Shown: in pieces, positions 16,658 through 23,941 of the stretch
Position numbering within the stretch: position 1 is the stretch's first letter
Layout of the letters: every line of letters begins with the position of its first letter
DNA from: Candidatus Kaiserbacteria bacterium
Lineage (GTDB): Bacteria; Patescibacteriota; Minisyncoccia; Phycocordibacterales; UBA2100
Reading direction: 5' to 3'
NCBI GenBank assembly: GCA_016867375.1
Contig: VGJQ01000006.1
Location: 1-42,833, forward strand
Length of the DNA: 42,833 nt
Notes under the pieces: generated by a model
Databases searched by the model: none
Seen by the model: the letters and a program-made list of their open reading frames with translations, nothing else
What the model was told of the DNA's origin: nothing
Translations under genes and position numbers: made by a program

Positions 16658-17287
16658 TCACCGGGGCCAAACTTGCACATATATCTCCCGATGCGCAATC
16701 ATTTTACGAAAATCGTCACTACTGTGTTTCGTATTTGTCACTGAACGGTTAACTGTACTCGCGATATAGTCCGCAAGCTGTAAAAGATTATTTGCCTCAG
16801 ACCGCTGCATTTTGACTTTTTTGATCTTTTTCTCGCCCGCATTGATCTTCCGCTTTAGATAACTCGCCAGTTGCATACGGAAATCCAAGCTGCCACTTTT
16901 ATCAATGACGACTATTGCACTCTGTAATTTCTCCTTAGCGTTCTCAAAAACAAGTCCGCATGCATATTTATAAAAAGACTTTGTATTCTTGAATCCTTCT
17001 CCATAGAGCTTCTTTGGATCTTTATTTATCGCGATACCATAGTAGAAGAAATTGTAGGGTGCGACAGCCGCCAGAAAAGCCTTGCGGATTCGATCCGAAT
17101 TACGCTTGAAATGAAACTCTTCGTTCGCCGGCCATCCGACTTCTTTCTTTAAGAGCTGAATACGCTGATCACACGCGATTGCTTCGTCATGATCTTCGAA
17201 TACCAACAGACCGACGGTAAAGAATCGACTTGAACCCTCATCGAGATTCAATCCCGGATCACCTGATTCATCGATAAATACGAGCAT
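16658..17287 (-). CDS. DUF3800 domain protein
   Basis: The 209-residue protein starts MLVFIDESGDPG, the signature of DUF3800, and keeps the acidic residues of the family (FIDESGDPG near 4-12; VVIDKSG near 137; a late QLADYIASTVNRS near 178-190) that suggest an RNase H-like fold. DUF3800 genes are common in accessory and mobile regions; function is not established. It is convergent with pstB and is flanked by the pstB 3' end and a second copy of that end at 17421-17460. Its base composition is lower in GC than the pst genes, consistent with transfer. Confidence 0.85.
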   Translation of the reverse strand: MLVFIDESGDPGLNLDEGSSRFFTVGLLVFEDHDEAIACDQRIQLLKKEVGWPANEEFHFKRNSDRIRKAFLAAVAPYNFFYYGIAINKDPKKLYGEGFKNTKSFYKYACGLVFENAKEKLQSAIVVIDKSGSLDFRMQLASYLKRKINAGEKKIKKVKMQRSEANNLLQLADYIASTVNRSVTNTKHSSDDFRKMIAHREIYVQVWPR

Positions 17288-17385
17288 ATGCGGTGCACTA
17301 TTCTAACCGATACGAACCTCGCATGGAAATTAACCCCTTTCGCTACAAATAACTGTTACCAAGAAAGGTACGGTTAGACAATAAA

Positions 17386-17465
17386 TGGGTTACCGCGGAG
17401 CGGAGCTAAGCCCCTCAAAAAGCAACTAACCCGCAACTATGTACGGGGGTATTTTGGGTAAAAAG
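17386..17465. repeat. pstB 3'-end-like repeat, copy A
   Basis: Read on the plus strand, 17418-17460 encodes K-K-Q-L-T-R-N-Y-V-R-G-Y-F-G-stop, the same C-terminus as PstB but with mostly synonymous base changes. It is preceded by GGAGCTAAGCCCCTC, which copies B and C share. Confidence 0.75.
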
Positions 17466-17498
17466 TATCCAAAGTGTTATAGCTGTATCTAAAAAATA

Positions 17499-17532
17499 AT
17501 CCCCGCCGAGCACATCGTACTCGGCGGGAACA
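17499..17532 (-). terminator. Terminator of the 17537 membrane protein gene
   Basis: CCCGCCGAG and CTCGGCGGG form a hairpin, followed on the minus strand by GATTATTTTTTAG. Confidence 0.75.
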
Positions 17533-17536
17533 TAGA

Positions 17537-18199
17537 TTAGGCGTAACCGCGCTTGCGCGACAAGGTCTCGCCATATTCTTCGAGCCGCGACTGGCTCGTG
17601 CTCATGTAGTGACGCACCAACGTAAACGTGATGATCACGCCAGCGACGAGCGCAAGGACGACAATGATGAGGGCGAGGAACGCAAGCTTAGCCTTGCCAC
17701 TATCCTTACTCGACAAGACGCCACTGAAGAGCTGACCGACGGAATTGAACGCTCCGCCGACATGCTGATATGCGTTTAGCGTGTTGCTGATCTGCGCATA
17801 GGTATTCCAGCCGGCAGTCGCAATGCTCGCAAAATCGCGGCGCTGATAAGCGGCACGCAACGAATGCGCCCAGATCGCCAGACCGCTGCCCAGCACCGGG
17901 AAGATCACCGCGAGATACCACAGGCTGAAAATGCCGTCCATGAACTGACGCCCTTCTTCGAGAGTCAGATACGGGGGCTGGCCGCTCGTCAGCACGGCAA
18001 CCGCGCCGTAGGCCAGGACGAGAAGAATCGGCATCGAAAAGCCGACCACTGACTGGATTACGCCAGACCAGAGGATCGTCTTATCGAACCAATTACCCAT
18101 GGCCATCACGTCTTTCCACGAGACGCCGACGGCGTAGCAGTTCCACCACGAGATCGCGACATTGAGGGCCAAGAGCCCAATCAATAGCAGCATCTCCAT
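17537..18199 (-). CDS. Multi-pass membrane protein of unknown function
   Basis: The start chosen is the ATG at 18199, which has CAGGAGTCGAAATA before it; a longer frame reaches 18265. The roughly 220-residue protein has about four membrane helices: MEMLLLIGLLALNVAISWW, WSGVIQSVVGFSMPILLVLAYG, GIFSLWYLAVIFPVLGSGL and a C-terminal LAFLALIIVVLALVAGVII. Between the last two lies a soluble part with AYQRRDFASIATAGWNTYAQI. I do not recognise a family. It sits alone between two copies of the pstB-end repeat, with its own terminator, so it looks like an accessory single-gene unit. Confidence 0.7.
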   Translation of the reverse strand: MEMLLLIGLLALNVAISWWNCYAVGVSWKDVMAMGNWFDKTILWSGVIQSVVGFSMPILLVLAYGAVAVLTSGQPPYLTLEEGRQFMDGIFSLWYLAVIFPVLGSGLAIWAHSLRAAYQRRDFASIATAGWNTYAQISNTLNAYQHVGGAFNSVGQLFSGVLSSKDSGKAKLAFLALIIVVLALVAGVIITFTLVRHYMSTSQSRLEEYGETLSRKRGYA

Positions 18200-18373
18200 T
18201 ATTTCGACTCCTGTTGTGTTGAGGTGTGTCAAACAGAGAAGAGGTACCTCAAGCCCCTTCTCCAAACTTATCTTTTTCCATTATAAACTATATCTTATAA
18301 ATGTCAATGTCGGAGATAATGTGTGGACACATACGGCGATTTTCCGTAAGGACGCGAGGTTCAGCCCTAAAAA

Positions 18374-18450
18374 ACGGAGACAGGGCGCTAAGCCCCTCAA
18401 AACAAGGAGCAACTGACCCGCAACTATTTACGGGGGTATTTTGGGTGATG
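18374..18450. repeat. pstB 3'-end-like repeat, copy B
   Basis: Plus-strand bases 18405-18448 encode K-E-Q-L-T-R-N-Y-L-R-G-Y-F-G-stop(TGA), again the PstB C-terminus. The preceding GGAGACAGGGCGCTAAGCCCCTC is shared with copies A and C. Confidence 0.75.
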
Positions 18451-18466
18451 TGTGATCATCAAAACA

Positions 18467-18496
18467 AAAACGGGTCGGTACCATACCGACCCGCCC
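18467..18496 (-). terminator. Terminator of the 18502 gene
   Basis: CGGGTCGGTA and TACCGACCCG form a hairpin, followed on the minus strand by TTTTTGTTTTG. Confidence 0.7.
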
Positions 18497-18501
18497 AAAG
18501 T

Positions 18502-19074
18502 TCAGGCAGCCTGAGCCACTTTTTTACGCGCCTTATGCCTCACGATTGCTTCAAGTGCACTGTCAGAGAATTCTTCTGGATTTTCGCGCACTTCACTCAC
18601 CCAATACTTATCGTAGGGTAAGAAATTAATCACAAGGTATAGGTAGCGCCCTTCAAAGAAAAGTACCCCTTGCTCCCCTTTTAGGATTAGAAACTCACCT
18701 TGATACGTCAACCTTCTCCGATACTTCTGGTACTGATCATCCACCTCTTTTTCCAGCAATCGTCGCGGAATAGTCCACTCCACTTCCACGTTCTCATCGA
18801 ATGCCTCATGACAAGCGATCTCATTACCGATATCTTTCAGTCGTTTGCGGATTTTCTTACGTGCTTCAAGTCGTCTTCTGTCATGAAGTTCCTGCTCAAA
18901 CGGACAATCGAACCGCTTGCGTCGGGAGGTTTTAAGGTCTTTCTGCAAGGTCTGCTGTTCTATTTTGAGATCTTCCAGCCCTTTTTTCCTACCACTCACA
19001 TATTCGCTACATTCCTTCTCGTAACGAGCCTGCGTCTCAGAAAAAAGGAACTGAATCTCAGTTGTAATGCTCAT
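18502..19074 (-). CDS. Hypothetical protein with charged coiled-coil N-terminus
   Basis: The 190-residue protein has a long charged helical part (about residues 12-90, many Lys/Glu/Arg, with two Cys) and a compact C-terminal region with beta-type segments (YQGEFLILKGEQGVLFFEGRYLYLVINFL) ending in a basic ARKKVAQAA tail. I do not recognise a family. It lies between the pstB-end repeat copy B and the partial copy C with its own terminator, like its neighbours, which suggests an acquired single-gene unit. Confidence 0.65.
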   Translation of the reverse strand: MSITTEIQFLFSETQARYEKECSEYVSGRKKGLEDLKIEQQTLQKDLKTSRRKRFDCPFEQELHDRRRLEARKKIRKRLKDIGNEIACHEAFDENVEVEWTIPRRLLEKEVDDQYQKYRRRLTYQGEFLILKGEQGVLFFEGRYLYLVINFLPYDKYWVSEVRENPEEFSDSALEAIVRHKARKKVAQAA

Positions 19075-19136
19075 CTCAACCTCCTACCATCTACCGCATG
19101 CATGCTATTATATCTGGAGATTTTTGTCAACTCCCC

Positions 19137-19166
19137 GGAGACAGGGGGCTAAGCCCCTTAAAAAGC
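19137..19166. repeat. Partial repeat, copy C (GGAGACAGGG...GCTAAGCCCCT part only)
   Basis: It shares the first half of copies A and B but lacks the PstB C-terminal codons. Confidence 0.55.
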
Positions 19167-19287
19167 TAAAACGTGTGGTCTGATTTTCTTTCGTAGATCG
19201 GTGCCTGGCACCTCAAAAACCATAAATTCGTGGCGTGATTTTGTTGAGAGACGCGAGGGTGGGGTGGGGAAGTGAGCATCAAAAAAG

Positions 19288-19314
19288 AAAAGCCGCCTTT
19301 GGAAGGGCGGCTTT
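19288..19314. terminator. Bidirectional-looking terminator
   Basis: AAAAGCCGCC-TTTGG-AAGGGCGGCTTTT forms a hairpin with A and T runs on both sides, downstream of the minus-strand gene ending at 19387. Confidence 0.65.
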
Positions 19315-19386
19315 TGATCTTGGTGAGCTCATTTCTATGGACGGCGCCCATGATAATCGAAGTCGGATTTCGTTCGTTCCCTCTTT

Positions 19387-19665
19387 TTATTCGATCCCAA
19401 ACTTCGCGGCAAATCGCTTGACCATTTCCCCGGTCGGCAACATGGCATCTGCGGACAACTCCGGAAGCACATCTGAGATGAGGCGGAGTGTCATGGGCAC
19501 ATCAAACTCTTGCCAAGATCCGCGCTCGTTTCCTTCCAAGAACTCCACATCGTAATATGCCAGGATCCGCCGAACAAACTGTTCTTGATCGGGGTAGGCG
19601 CGCATCATGCAATACGTGTGGGCAAAGACGAAATAGATCAGAGTCGTAGGGGAGTCTGTCCGCAT
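19387..19665 (-). CDS. Small hypothetical protein
   Basis: About 92 residues from the ATG at 19665 (a longer frame starts at 19695). It is acidic and mixed alpha in pattern: TLIYFVFAHTYCMMRAYPDQEQFVRRILAYY, then MTLRLISDVLPELS and EMVKRFAAKFGIE. No family recognised. A terminator hairpin follows downstream, which supports it being a real gene. Confidence 0.55.
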   Translation of the reverse strand: MRTDSPTTLIYFVFAHTYCMMRAYPDQEQFVRRILAYYDVEFLEGNERGSWQEFDVPMTLRLISDVLPELSADAMLPTGEMVKRFAAKFGIE

Positions 19666-19919
19666 TGATCCCTCCAAAGAATCATCCGCCGGCACAATAG
19701 CAGCTTTTCAATGAAATCACCAGCGAAATAGGCCGTAGGCATCCGCACTATCAAGAACATCATTCACCGCTACGGGACCAAGTATTTGTTGGTAGCGGGA
19801 CCTTATGTCTTGCGGATTTACATTCCGACCCTGTGAGCCAATGTTCGACACATAGTCTCTTTCTGTCGATTATCCATGATAAAATATGTATCATTACCAC
19901 ATTAAGAACCAGAAAGAAT

Positions 19920-20660
19920 ATGAGAGAGGGTCATCATGAGCAATTGCAACATAAGAATACGGAAGGGCTGAATGCGGAGTCCTTGCGAAAAATACAGTTA
20001 CGAGTCACGGCTATGCTGGATGATGCCTATAAGAAAACAGCGGGATTGGCATCGGCTGATGATTATACAGCGCTCAAATGGCAAGATGAAATAGCCGACA
20101 TGAGAGGACGACAGCGCATCATCGAAGCAAAAGTCAGAGAAACGCGGGAAATCGCCGGTATTCCTGCTCCCGAACAGGTATGGGGAAGTCGACCAGGTAT
20201 CACGCTTTTGACACCACGAGAGATTGAAAAAATCAGCGACGAATCAATACGTAGCAGAGTGATCGGACTCTATAAGGACATTATGGACGAACTCGATCGC
20301 GAAGAACCATCAGTAGATGTAAGCCAAGTGGAAACTCTACGTAAAACACAATTACTGGTCACGGGGATGCTGGAAGACATGGGTAAAAAAAGAGACCTTA
20401 TTAAAACAACAGACGAACATACTGTCCTCAAATTGCAAGATGAGCTCGCTGATATGGGTGAACGCCAGAAGGTTATCGAGACCAAGGCGAAGGAGGCACG
20501 AGAAATCGCCGGTATTCCTGCTCCCGAACAGGCATGGGGAAGTCGACCAGGTATCACGCTTTTGACACCACGAGAGATAGGGAATATAGCGGATGAGTCG
20601 ACTCGTAATCGCGTACTCGCTCTCTATAGAGATATTGGGGATGAATTAAATCGCGCGTAG
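19920..20660 (+). CDS. Hypothetical protein built from two tandem ~105-residue repeats
   Basis: From the ATG at 19920 (a longer frame starts at 19833) the protein has about 246 residues. It consists of two copies of one unit: LRKIQLRVTAMLDD...DYTALKWQDEIADMRGRQRIIEAK and LRKTQLLVTGMLED...EHTVLKLQDELADMGERQKVIETK, each followed by REIAGIPAPEQ(V/A)WGSRPGITL and LLTPREI...DES(I/T)R(S/N)RV. The unit is helical and charged. The duplicated DNA is nearly identical over a core at 20151-20224 and 20508-20581, so the duplication is recent or kept uniform. No family recognised. AGAAAGAAT precedes the start. Confidence 0.65.
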   Translation: MREGHHEQLQHKNTEGLNAESLRKIQLRVTAMLDDAYKKTAGLASADDYTALKWQDEIADMRGRQRIIEAKVRETREIAGIPAPEQVWGSRPGITLLTPREIEKISDESIRSRVIGLYKDIMDELDREEPSVDVSQVETLRKTQLLVTGMLEDMGKKRDLIKTTDEHTVLKLQDELADMGERQKVIETKAKEAREIAGIPAPEQAWGSRPGITLLTPREIGNIADESTRNRVLALYRDIGDELNRA

Positions 20661-20679
20661 CATTTGGAAATATAAAAAA

Positions 20680-20701
20680 GGGCCCGGAATATTCCGGGCC
20701 C
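20680..20701 (-). terminator. Terminator of the SleB-type hydrolase gene
   Basis: A perfect 22-base palindrome (GGGCCCGGAAT and its complement) is followed on the minus strand by CTTTTTTATA; it also lies just after the convergent plus gene. Confidence 0.8.
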
Positions 20702-20731
20702 TTGCGAGTCTCAGGGAAGACAAGAAAAGAA

Positions 20732-21415
20732 TCACTTCTTTTTCTTGCTCCTCTTTTTTGGAGGAGCTTTTTTCTCCGGTGCCTGGGGTAGCGACATCTG
20801 CTCAGCAGCCCACGCCGCTAGCAGCTGCAGCTTCTCCCCGATGGTCTGAGGTTCTCGAAAAGCCTGATGCCTCCCGACGAAACCGACCGGGACAAGATGG
20901 TGCTTGAACCACCGCCGACCGCGTGGATCGCTCGTCTGTGGATTCATGTACCACATGACCTCAGGAGACGGATCGCCCAACGAACGCATCGCATCCCACG
21001 CTTCGCGCGCGATGCGCTGTGCTGTATCCCACGCGACCCCAACTTGGGGGACCGGATCATCGGCGCTCCACGAGAACTGCGCCGTGGTAATCTCTCGACC
21101 ATTCACGACTCTCGTCGTCTTGTGATAGACGACATCGCGCAGCGTCGGGCCGCCAAATTCGCGTCGATGAGAGAGCCAGCGCCGAAGTGTAACATCTGCC
21201 ACGAACCGCTGCCCCTCCTTCGATTCTCCTCGAGCTTCGAAATAGACGTTCTTTGCCAAGCAGAGAAAGTCGTCTTCCGAGAGCGTCACTCCCTCTTTAT
21301 CCTTCGCCACGTGTACCGGTACCACCGGCACATCGTGGACGTATTGTGCAAAGAACAACACAATTGCACACGCCCCGATGGAGGCGAGTGCGCTTCGAAG
21401 CAAAAGCTTGCGCAT
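20732..21415 (-). CDS. Cell wall hydrolase, SleB-like (Hydrolase_2)
   Basis: The ATG at 21415 is preceded by AAAAAGGAGGTACCA, so it is chosen over a longer frame. The roughly 227-residue protein has an N-terminal membrane anchor or signal (RKLLLRSALASIGACAIVLFFAQ), then the SleB fold: LAKNVYFEARGESKEGQ with the catalytic Glu of the ARGE motif near 70, VADVTLRRW, TTAQFSWSADDP near 115 and MWYMNPQTSDP near 160. The C-terminus is a basic Lys-rich tail (KKAPPKKRSKKKK). It should cleave peptidoglycan as a lytic transglycosylase-type enzyme at the cell surface, in envelope growth or turnover. Confidence 0.85.
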   Translation of the reverse strand: MRKLLLRSALASIGACAIVLFFAQYVHDVPVVPVHVAKDKEGVTLSEDDFLCLAKNVYFEARGESKEGQRFVADVTLRRWLSHRREFGGPTLRDVVYHKTTRVVNGREITTAQFSWSADDPVPQVGVAWDTAQRIAREAWDAMRSLGDPSPEVMWYMNPQTSDPRGRRWFKHHLVPVGFVGRHQAFREPQTIGEKLQLLAAWAAEQMSLPQAPEKKAPPKKRSKKKK

Positions 21416-21594
21416 TGGTACCTCCTTTTTAGGTTTGTATATATTGTATCTACAAAAGCTTAACGTGTCAAGTCTTTTTGTGCCGTTTGAATGGTCTGTA
21501 ATCACAGTCTCAAGCATGCAGGAGGCCCCCATTCATTGCCGATATCACCGGTGGGCGCTACACTGCGACTATTATCACTCTATACAAATTCCCT

Positions 21595-21975
21595 ATGCTT
21601 ACCGGATTCAGAGACTTTATCCTCCGCGGCAATGTCGTCGACCTCGCCGTGGGCGTCGTCATCGGTGCTGCGTTTGGCACGGTCGTCGCGTCGCTCGTGA
21701 AGGACCTGCTCACACCCCTGATCGCCGCGATCTTTGCCGCCCCCGATTTTTCGGGACTCATGTTTACCATCAACGGCAGCAAATTCATGTACGGCACATT
21801 CCTCAATGCACTCATTGCATTCCTGATCGCCGCAGGCTCTATCTACTTCTTTGTCGTAGCACCCATGAACAAGCTTCTGGCGAAATTCAAAAAAGAGCAG
21901 GCCGCCGCACCCGCCGCACCCAGCTCGACCGACACGCTTCTCATCGAAATCCGCGACCTCCTCAAGCAGCGATAG
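21595..21975 (+). CDS. mscL: Large-conductance mechanosensitive channel MscL
   Basis: The 126-residue protein is full length for the family: N-terminal helix MLTGFRDFILRGNVVDLAVGVVIGAAFG (TM1 with the conserved Gly-rich pore), an extracytoplasmic loop (FSGLMFTINGSKFMYG), TM2 (LNALIAFLIAAGSIYFFVVAPMNKL) and a C-terminal helix. It opens as an emergency valve under hypo-osmotic shock. With the two MscS genes at 7343-8634 the window codes for three such channels. Confidence 0.95.
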   Translation: MLTGFRDFILRGNVVDLAVGVVIGAAFGTVVASLVKDLLTPLIAAIFAAPDFSGLMFTINGSKFMYGTFLNALIAFLIAAGSIYFFVVAPMNKLLAKFKKEQAAAPAAPSSTDTLLIEIRDLLKQR

Positions 21976-22041
21976 GGGATAGCGAGCGTGGACAGACACG
22001 CCACCTCTAACTGGTGCTCGATACTTCTCAAAAAAGAAAGA

Positions 22042-22069
22042 CCGCCCCAGTCATCGGATGCTGGGGCGG
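22042..22069 (-). terminator. Terminator of the 22090 gene
   Basis: CCGCCCCAG and CTGGGGCGG form a hairpin, followed on the minus strand by TCTTTCTTTTTTG. Confidence 0.75.
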
Positions 22070-22089
22070 GTGAGCTTCAAAAAGCTTGT

Positions 22090-22572
22090 CTACGAGACGC
22101 GTTCTCCCCAGATGGGATAACGGTCGTCGTGATTTAGATATTCAGGCACGAGTTCCAGACCTTCGTCAGTCAGGAAGACGAAGACGTTCTTGACTCTCCA
22201 GCGAGTCCATCCTTCGGCGCAGTCGCCGTCGAGATAGTCCCGATGGACATCAAACGACGCGATAATCGTCTCCCGACTTTGCTCGCCCTCTCGGGCTAAG
22301 ACAGTGATATGCCGCAGTTCGCTCATCGGCCACGGACTATCGGGATCAGTCTGCACATCCGCTGCTTCGAGCCGAGTGAAGCGGAAGCCGGATAGCGCAC
22401 ACCTCAGATCCGCGATTCGTTCAGTGGTAAACCACTTAGTCGCGCGATCGACTTCAAACAATGGACATCCCTCGGCGTCGTAGTCGATTCTCATATTGAG
22501 AAGCCCCGACATCAACTTCAAGGCAAACTCAATCGCCAGCGCGAGTGAGGCGGAAAATTCCATCTTAGTCAT
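22090..22572 (-). CDS. Hypothetical protein
   Basis: The 160-residue acidic protein has a helical N-terminus (MTKMEFSASLALAIEFALKLMSGLL) and then a mixed alpha/beta part with many Asp/Glu and Trp (CPLFEVDRATKWFTTERI, ETIIASFDVHRDYLDGD, GWTRWRVKNVFVFLTDEGLELV). No family recognised. ACAGGAGATTC precedes the ATG, and a terminator follows the stop, so it is very likely expressed as a single gene. Confidence 0.65.
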   Translation of the reverse strand: MTKMEFSASLALAIEFALKLMSGLLNMRIDYDAEGCPLFEVDRATKWFTTERIADLRCALSGFRFTRLEAADVQTDPDSPWPMSELRHITVLAREGEQSRETIIASFDVHRDYLDGDCAEGWTRWRVKNVFVFLTDEGLELVPEYLNHDDRYPIWGERVS

Positions 22573-22725
22573 CAGAATCTCCTGTCAAGGAGCTAGCAAG
22601 GCAGGGTACACCTGACTTGGAACAGGACCATCCTGTTCAGCATCCATTTTATCATATATCGATCTTTTGTCAATATGGTCCACCGTGGGATACAGGGCAT
22701 ACAGTATGGGGAAATGCACCTACAT

Positions 22726-23057
22726 TGGCTCCGCGGGTAGGACTCGAACCTACGACCAACCCGTTACACGTATCCTCTCATTTCTGAAAGGGGTGGACTA
22801 TATCATCACCCGAACACTGAGTGTTCTTGGGTGCGAGGCGCTTCCTGGGAATTCTTGAATTGCATTCAGAATTCCGAGTACTCCCTTTCGGGATAGTCTC
22901 TACACCTTCCGACTCTTTTGAGTTGGCTTGGCTCGGGATTACCCAACTGCCTTTCGACGATTGAGGGTTTCCCCGAATTCACCTCGTTTTTCAACCGAAA
23001 TCACTTTCGGAAGCTGCCTTTGACAGCGGGCCGCTCTACCGACTGAGCTACCGCGGA
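22726..23057 (-). tRNA. tRNA-Asn(GUU) interrupted by a group I intron
   Basis: Exon 1 (23057-23023, 35 bases) gives acceptor TCCGCGG, D arm GCTC..GAGC, anticodon stem GCCCG and loop start CTGT. Exon 2 (22766-22726, 41 bases) gives TAA, stem CGGGT, variable TGGTC, T arm GTAGG-TTCGAGT-CCTAC, acceptor CCGCGGA, discriminator G and an encoded CCA. Joined, the 76-base tRNA has loop CTGTTAA, anticodon GUU (Asn), with all stems intact. Reading only exon 1 into the intron would wrongly suggest GTC (Asp). Confidence 0.93.
22767..23022 (-). other. Group I intron in the tRNA-Asn anticodon (between positions 35 and 36)
   Basis: Exon 1 ends in U (GCTGT) and pairs with the internal guide GGCAGC to form P1 with a U-G pair at the splice site. 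The intron ends in G. The core is readable: Q element AATCCCGAGCCAAGCC (22923-22940 on the complement), R element GTGTAGAGACTA (22894-22905) and S element GATGATATAGTCC (22795-22807), giving P7 from GACTAT and ATAGTC. The intron is about 256 bases and has no open frame, so it carries no homing endonuclease. Confidence 0.9.
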
Positions 23058-23067
23058 ATATGCTTCA

Positions 23068-23097
23068 GATATACTGAAGCTTTTCCAGTATAGACAA
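23068..23097 (-). promoter_or_regulatory. Promoter of the tRNA-Asn gene
   Basis: On the minus strand TTGTCT (23092-23097), an 18-base spacer and TATATC (23068-23073) place a start near 23060, three bases before the tRNA. The -10 box lies inside the palindrome GCTTCAGTATATCTGAAGC. Confidence 0.55.
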
Positions 23098-23117
23098 TTT
23101 ATCCAAAAAAGACAAAA

Positions 23118-23143
23118 GGCGTCCTCGGCTTGGCGAGGACGCC
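23118..23143 (-). terminator. Terminator of the 23149 small gene
   Basis: GGCGTCCTCG and CGAGGACGCC form a hairpin, followed on the minus strand by TTTTGTCTTTTTTGG. Confidence 0.8.
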
Positions 23144-23148
23144 TCGAT

Positions 23149-23346
23149 TCAGTGTTGCGACACCCTGTCGGTGCCGGCCTTTTTGAGTCTCTTGAGGCGT
23201 GAGGGGAGCATATGACTCCCGAAGCCAATCTCACGAAGTTCGCGCACCAATCGGCAGCGCTCCTGAAAATCAAACGGTTCGCGAGCGCGAGAAATATGGA
23301 TCAATCCGCCCGCATACGCTTCGCGGCCACTTGTTGATTTAGGCAT
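23149..23346 (-). CDS. Small basic hypothetical protein (65 residues)
   Basis: The frame starts with ATG after AACGGGAGTGTCAA, a fair ribosome binding site, and is closed directly before a strong terminator. The protein is basic (RLVRELREIGFGSHMLPSRLKRLKKAG). No family recognised. The start, terminator and position just upstream of the tRNA gene support it being a real small gene. Confidence 0.55.
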   Translation of the reverse strand: MPKSTSGREAYAGGLIHISRAREPFDFQERCRLVRELREIGFGSHMLPSRLKRLKKAGTDRVSQH

Positions 23347-23500
23347 TTGACACTCCCGTTATTATGTCTCCCATCTTTATACTATAGCTTCTTTATGGAA
23401 TCAATGCGGGTGGGGGATCTTTCGGAGGATATGCGGTACCGCTCGCCCGCGAGGGACTGTATCTTTCATTTCTCGATAATTTGTCTTAGAATTGGTGCAT

Positions 23501-23884
23501 ATGGATATACGCATCAAAACAACCGATTATGAGATTACGCCCGACACGTCCCGCTACCTCGACAAATGCCTCAGAGCAGTCGAGAAGCTCGTCGCGGGGA
23601 TAGACGGCGCCCGCTGCGAAGTGGAGCTCGGACAGAGCGCCAAGCATTCCAAGAAGACCGACAAGAGCTGGTTTGCCGAGGTCAATCTCAAGGCACAAAA
23701 AGACACGTGGCGCGCAGCCGCGAAGGCCGCGAGCGTGAAAGCCGCTATCGATATGGTCAAAGATCAGATCGTCATGCAGGTGAAAAAGGCAAAAGACCTC
23801 AAAAAGACCGCCGTCAAGAAAGGCGGGCAGAAGGTCAAAGAGATGGCAAAAAGCGGTCGTAGCAAGGTGATGAAGAAGAGGTAG
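23501..23884 (+). CDS. raiA: Ribosome hibernation / translation inhibitor (RaiA/HPF short form)
   Basis: From the ATG at 23501 the protein has 127 residues with the beta-alpha-beta-beta-beta-alpha fold of the family: MDIRIKTTDYEITPDTSRYLDKCL, CEVELGQSAKHSKKTDKSWFAEVNL, the Trp-Arg-Ala helix DTWRAAAKAASVKAAIDMVKDQI, then a Lys-rich tail of about 40 residues. It binds the 30S subunit in stationary phase to block the decoding site. The basic tail (QVKKAKDLKKTAVKKGG...) is longer than in YfiA and may touch rRNA; that is inference. Confidence 0.85.
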   Translation: MDIRIKTTDYEITPDTSRYLDKCLRAVEKLVAGIDGARCEVELGQSAKHSKKTDKSWFAEVNLKAQKDTWRAAAKAASVKAAIDMVKDQIVMQVKKAKDLKKTAVKKGGQKVKEMAKSGRSKVMKKR

Positions 23885-23887
23885 GGG

Positions 23888-23941
23888 ATTGCGCCGCGAA
23901 AATACTATTTGATTTACAACAAATGGTATTTTCGCGGCGCT
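23888..23941. terminator. Bidirectional terminator between raiA and fmt
   Basis: GCGCCGCGAAAATAC and GTATTTTCGCGGCGC form a long stem with an inner CAAAT pairing, between two convergent genes. Confidence 0.7.

Noticed and set aside
23015-23057. tRNA-Asp(GUC) from the first exon alone
   Set aside because: The sequence after GTC is intron; the joined exons give GUU (Asn) with all stems paired.
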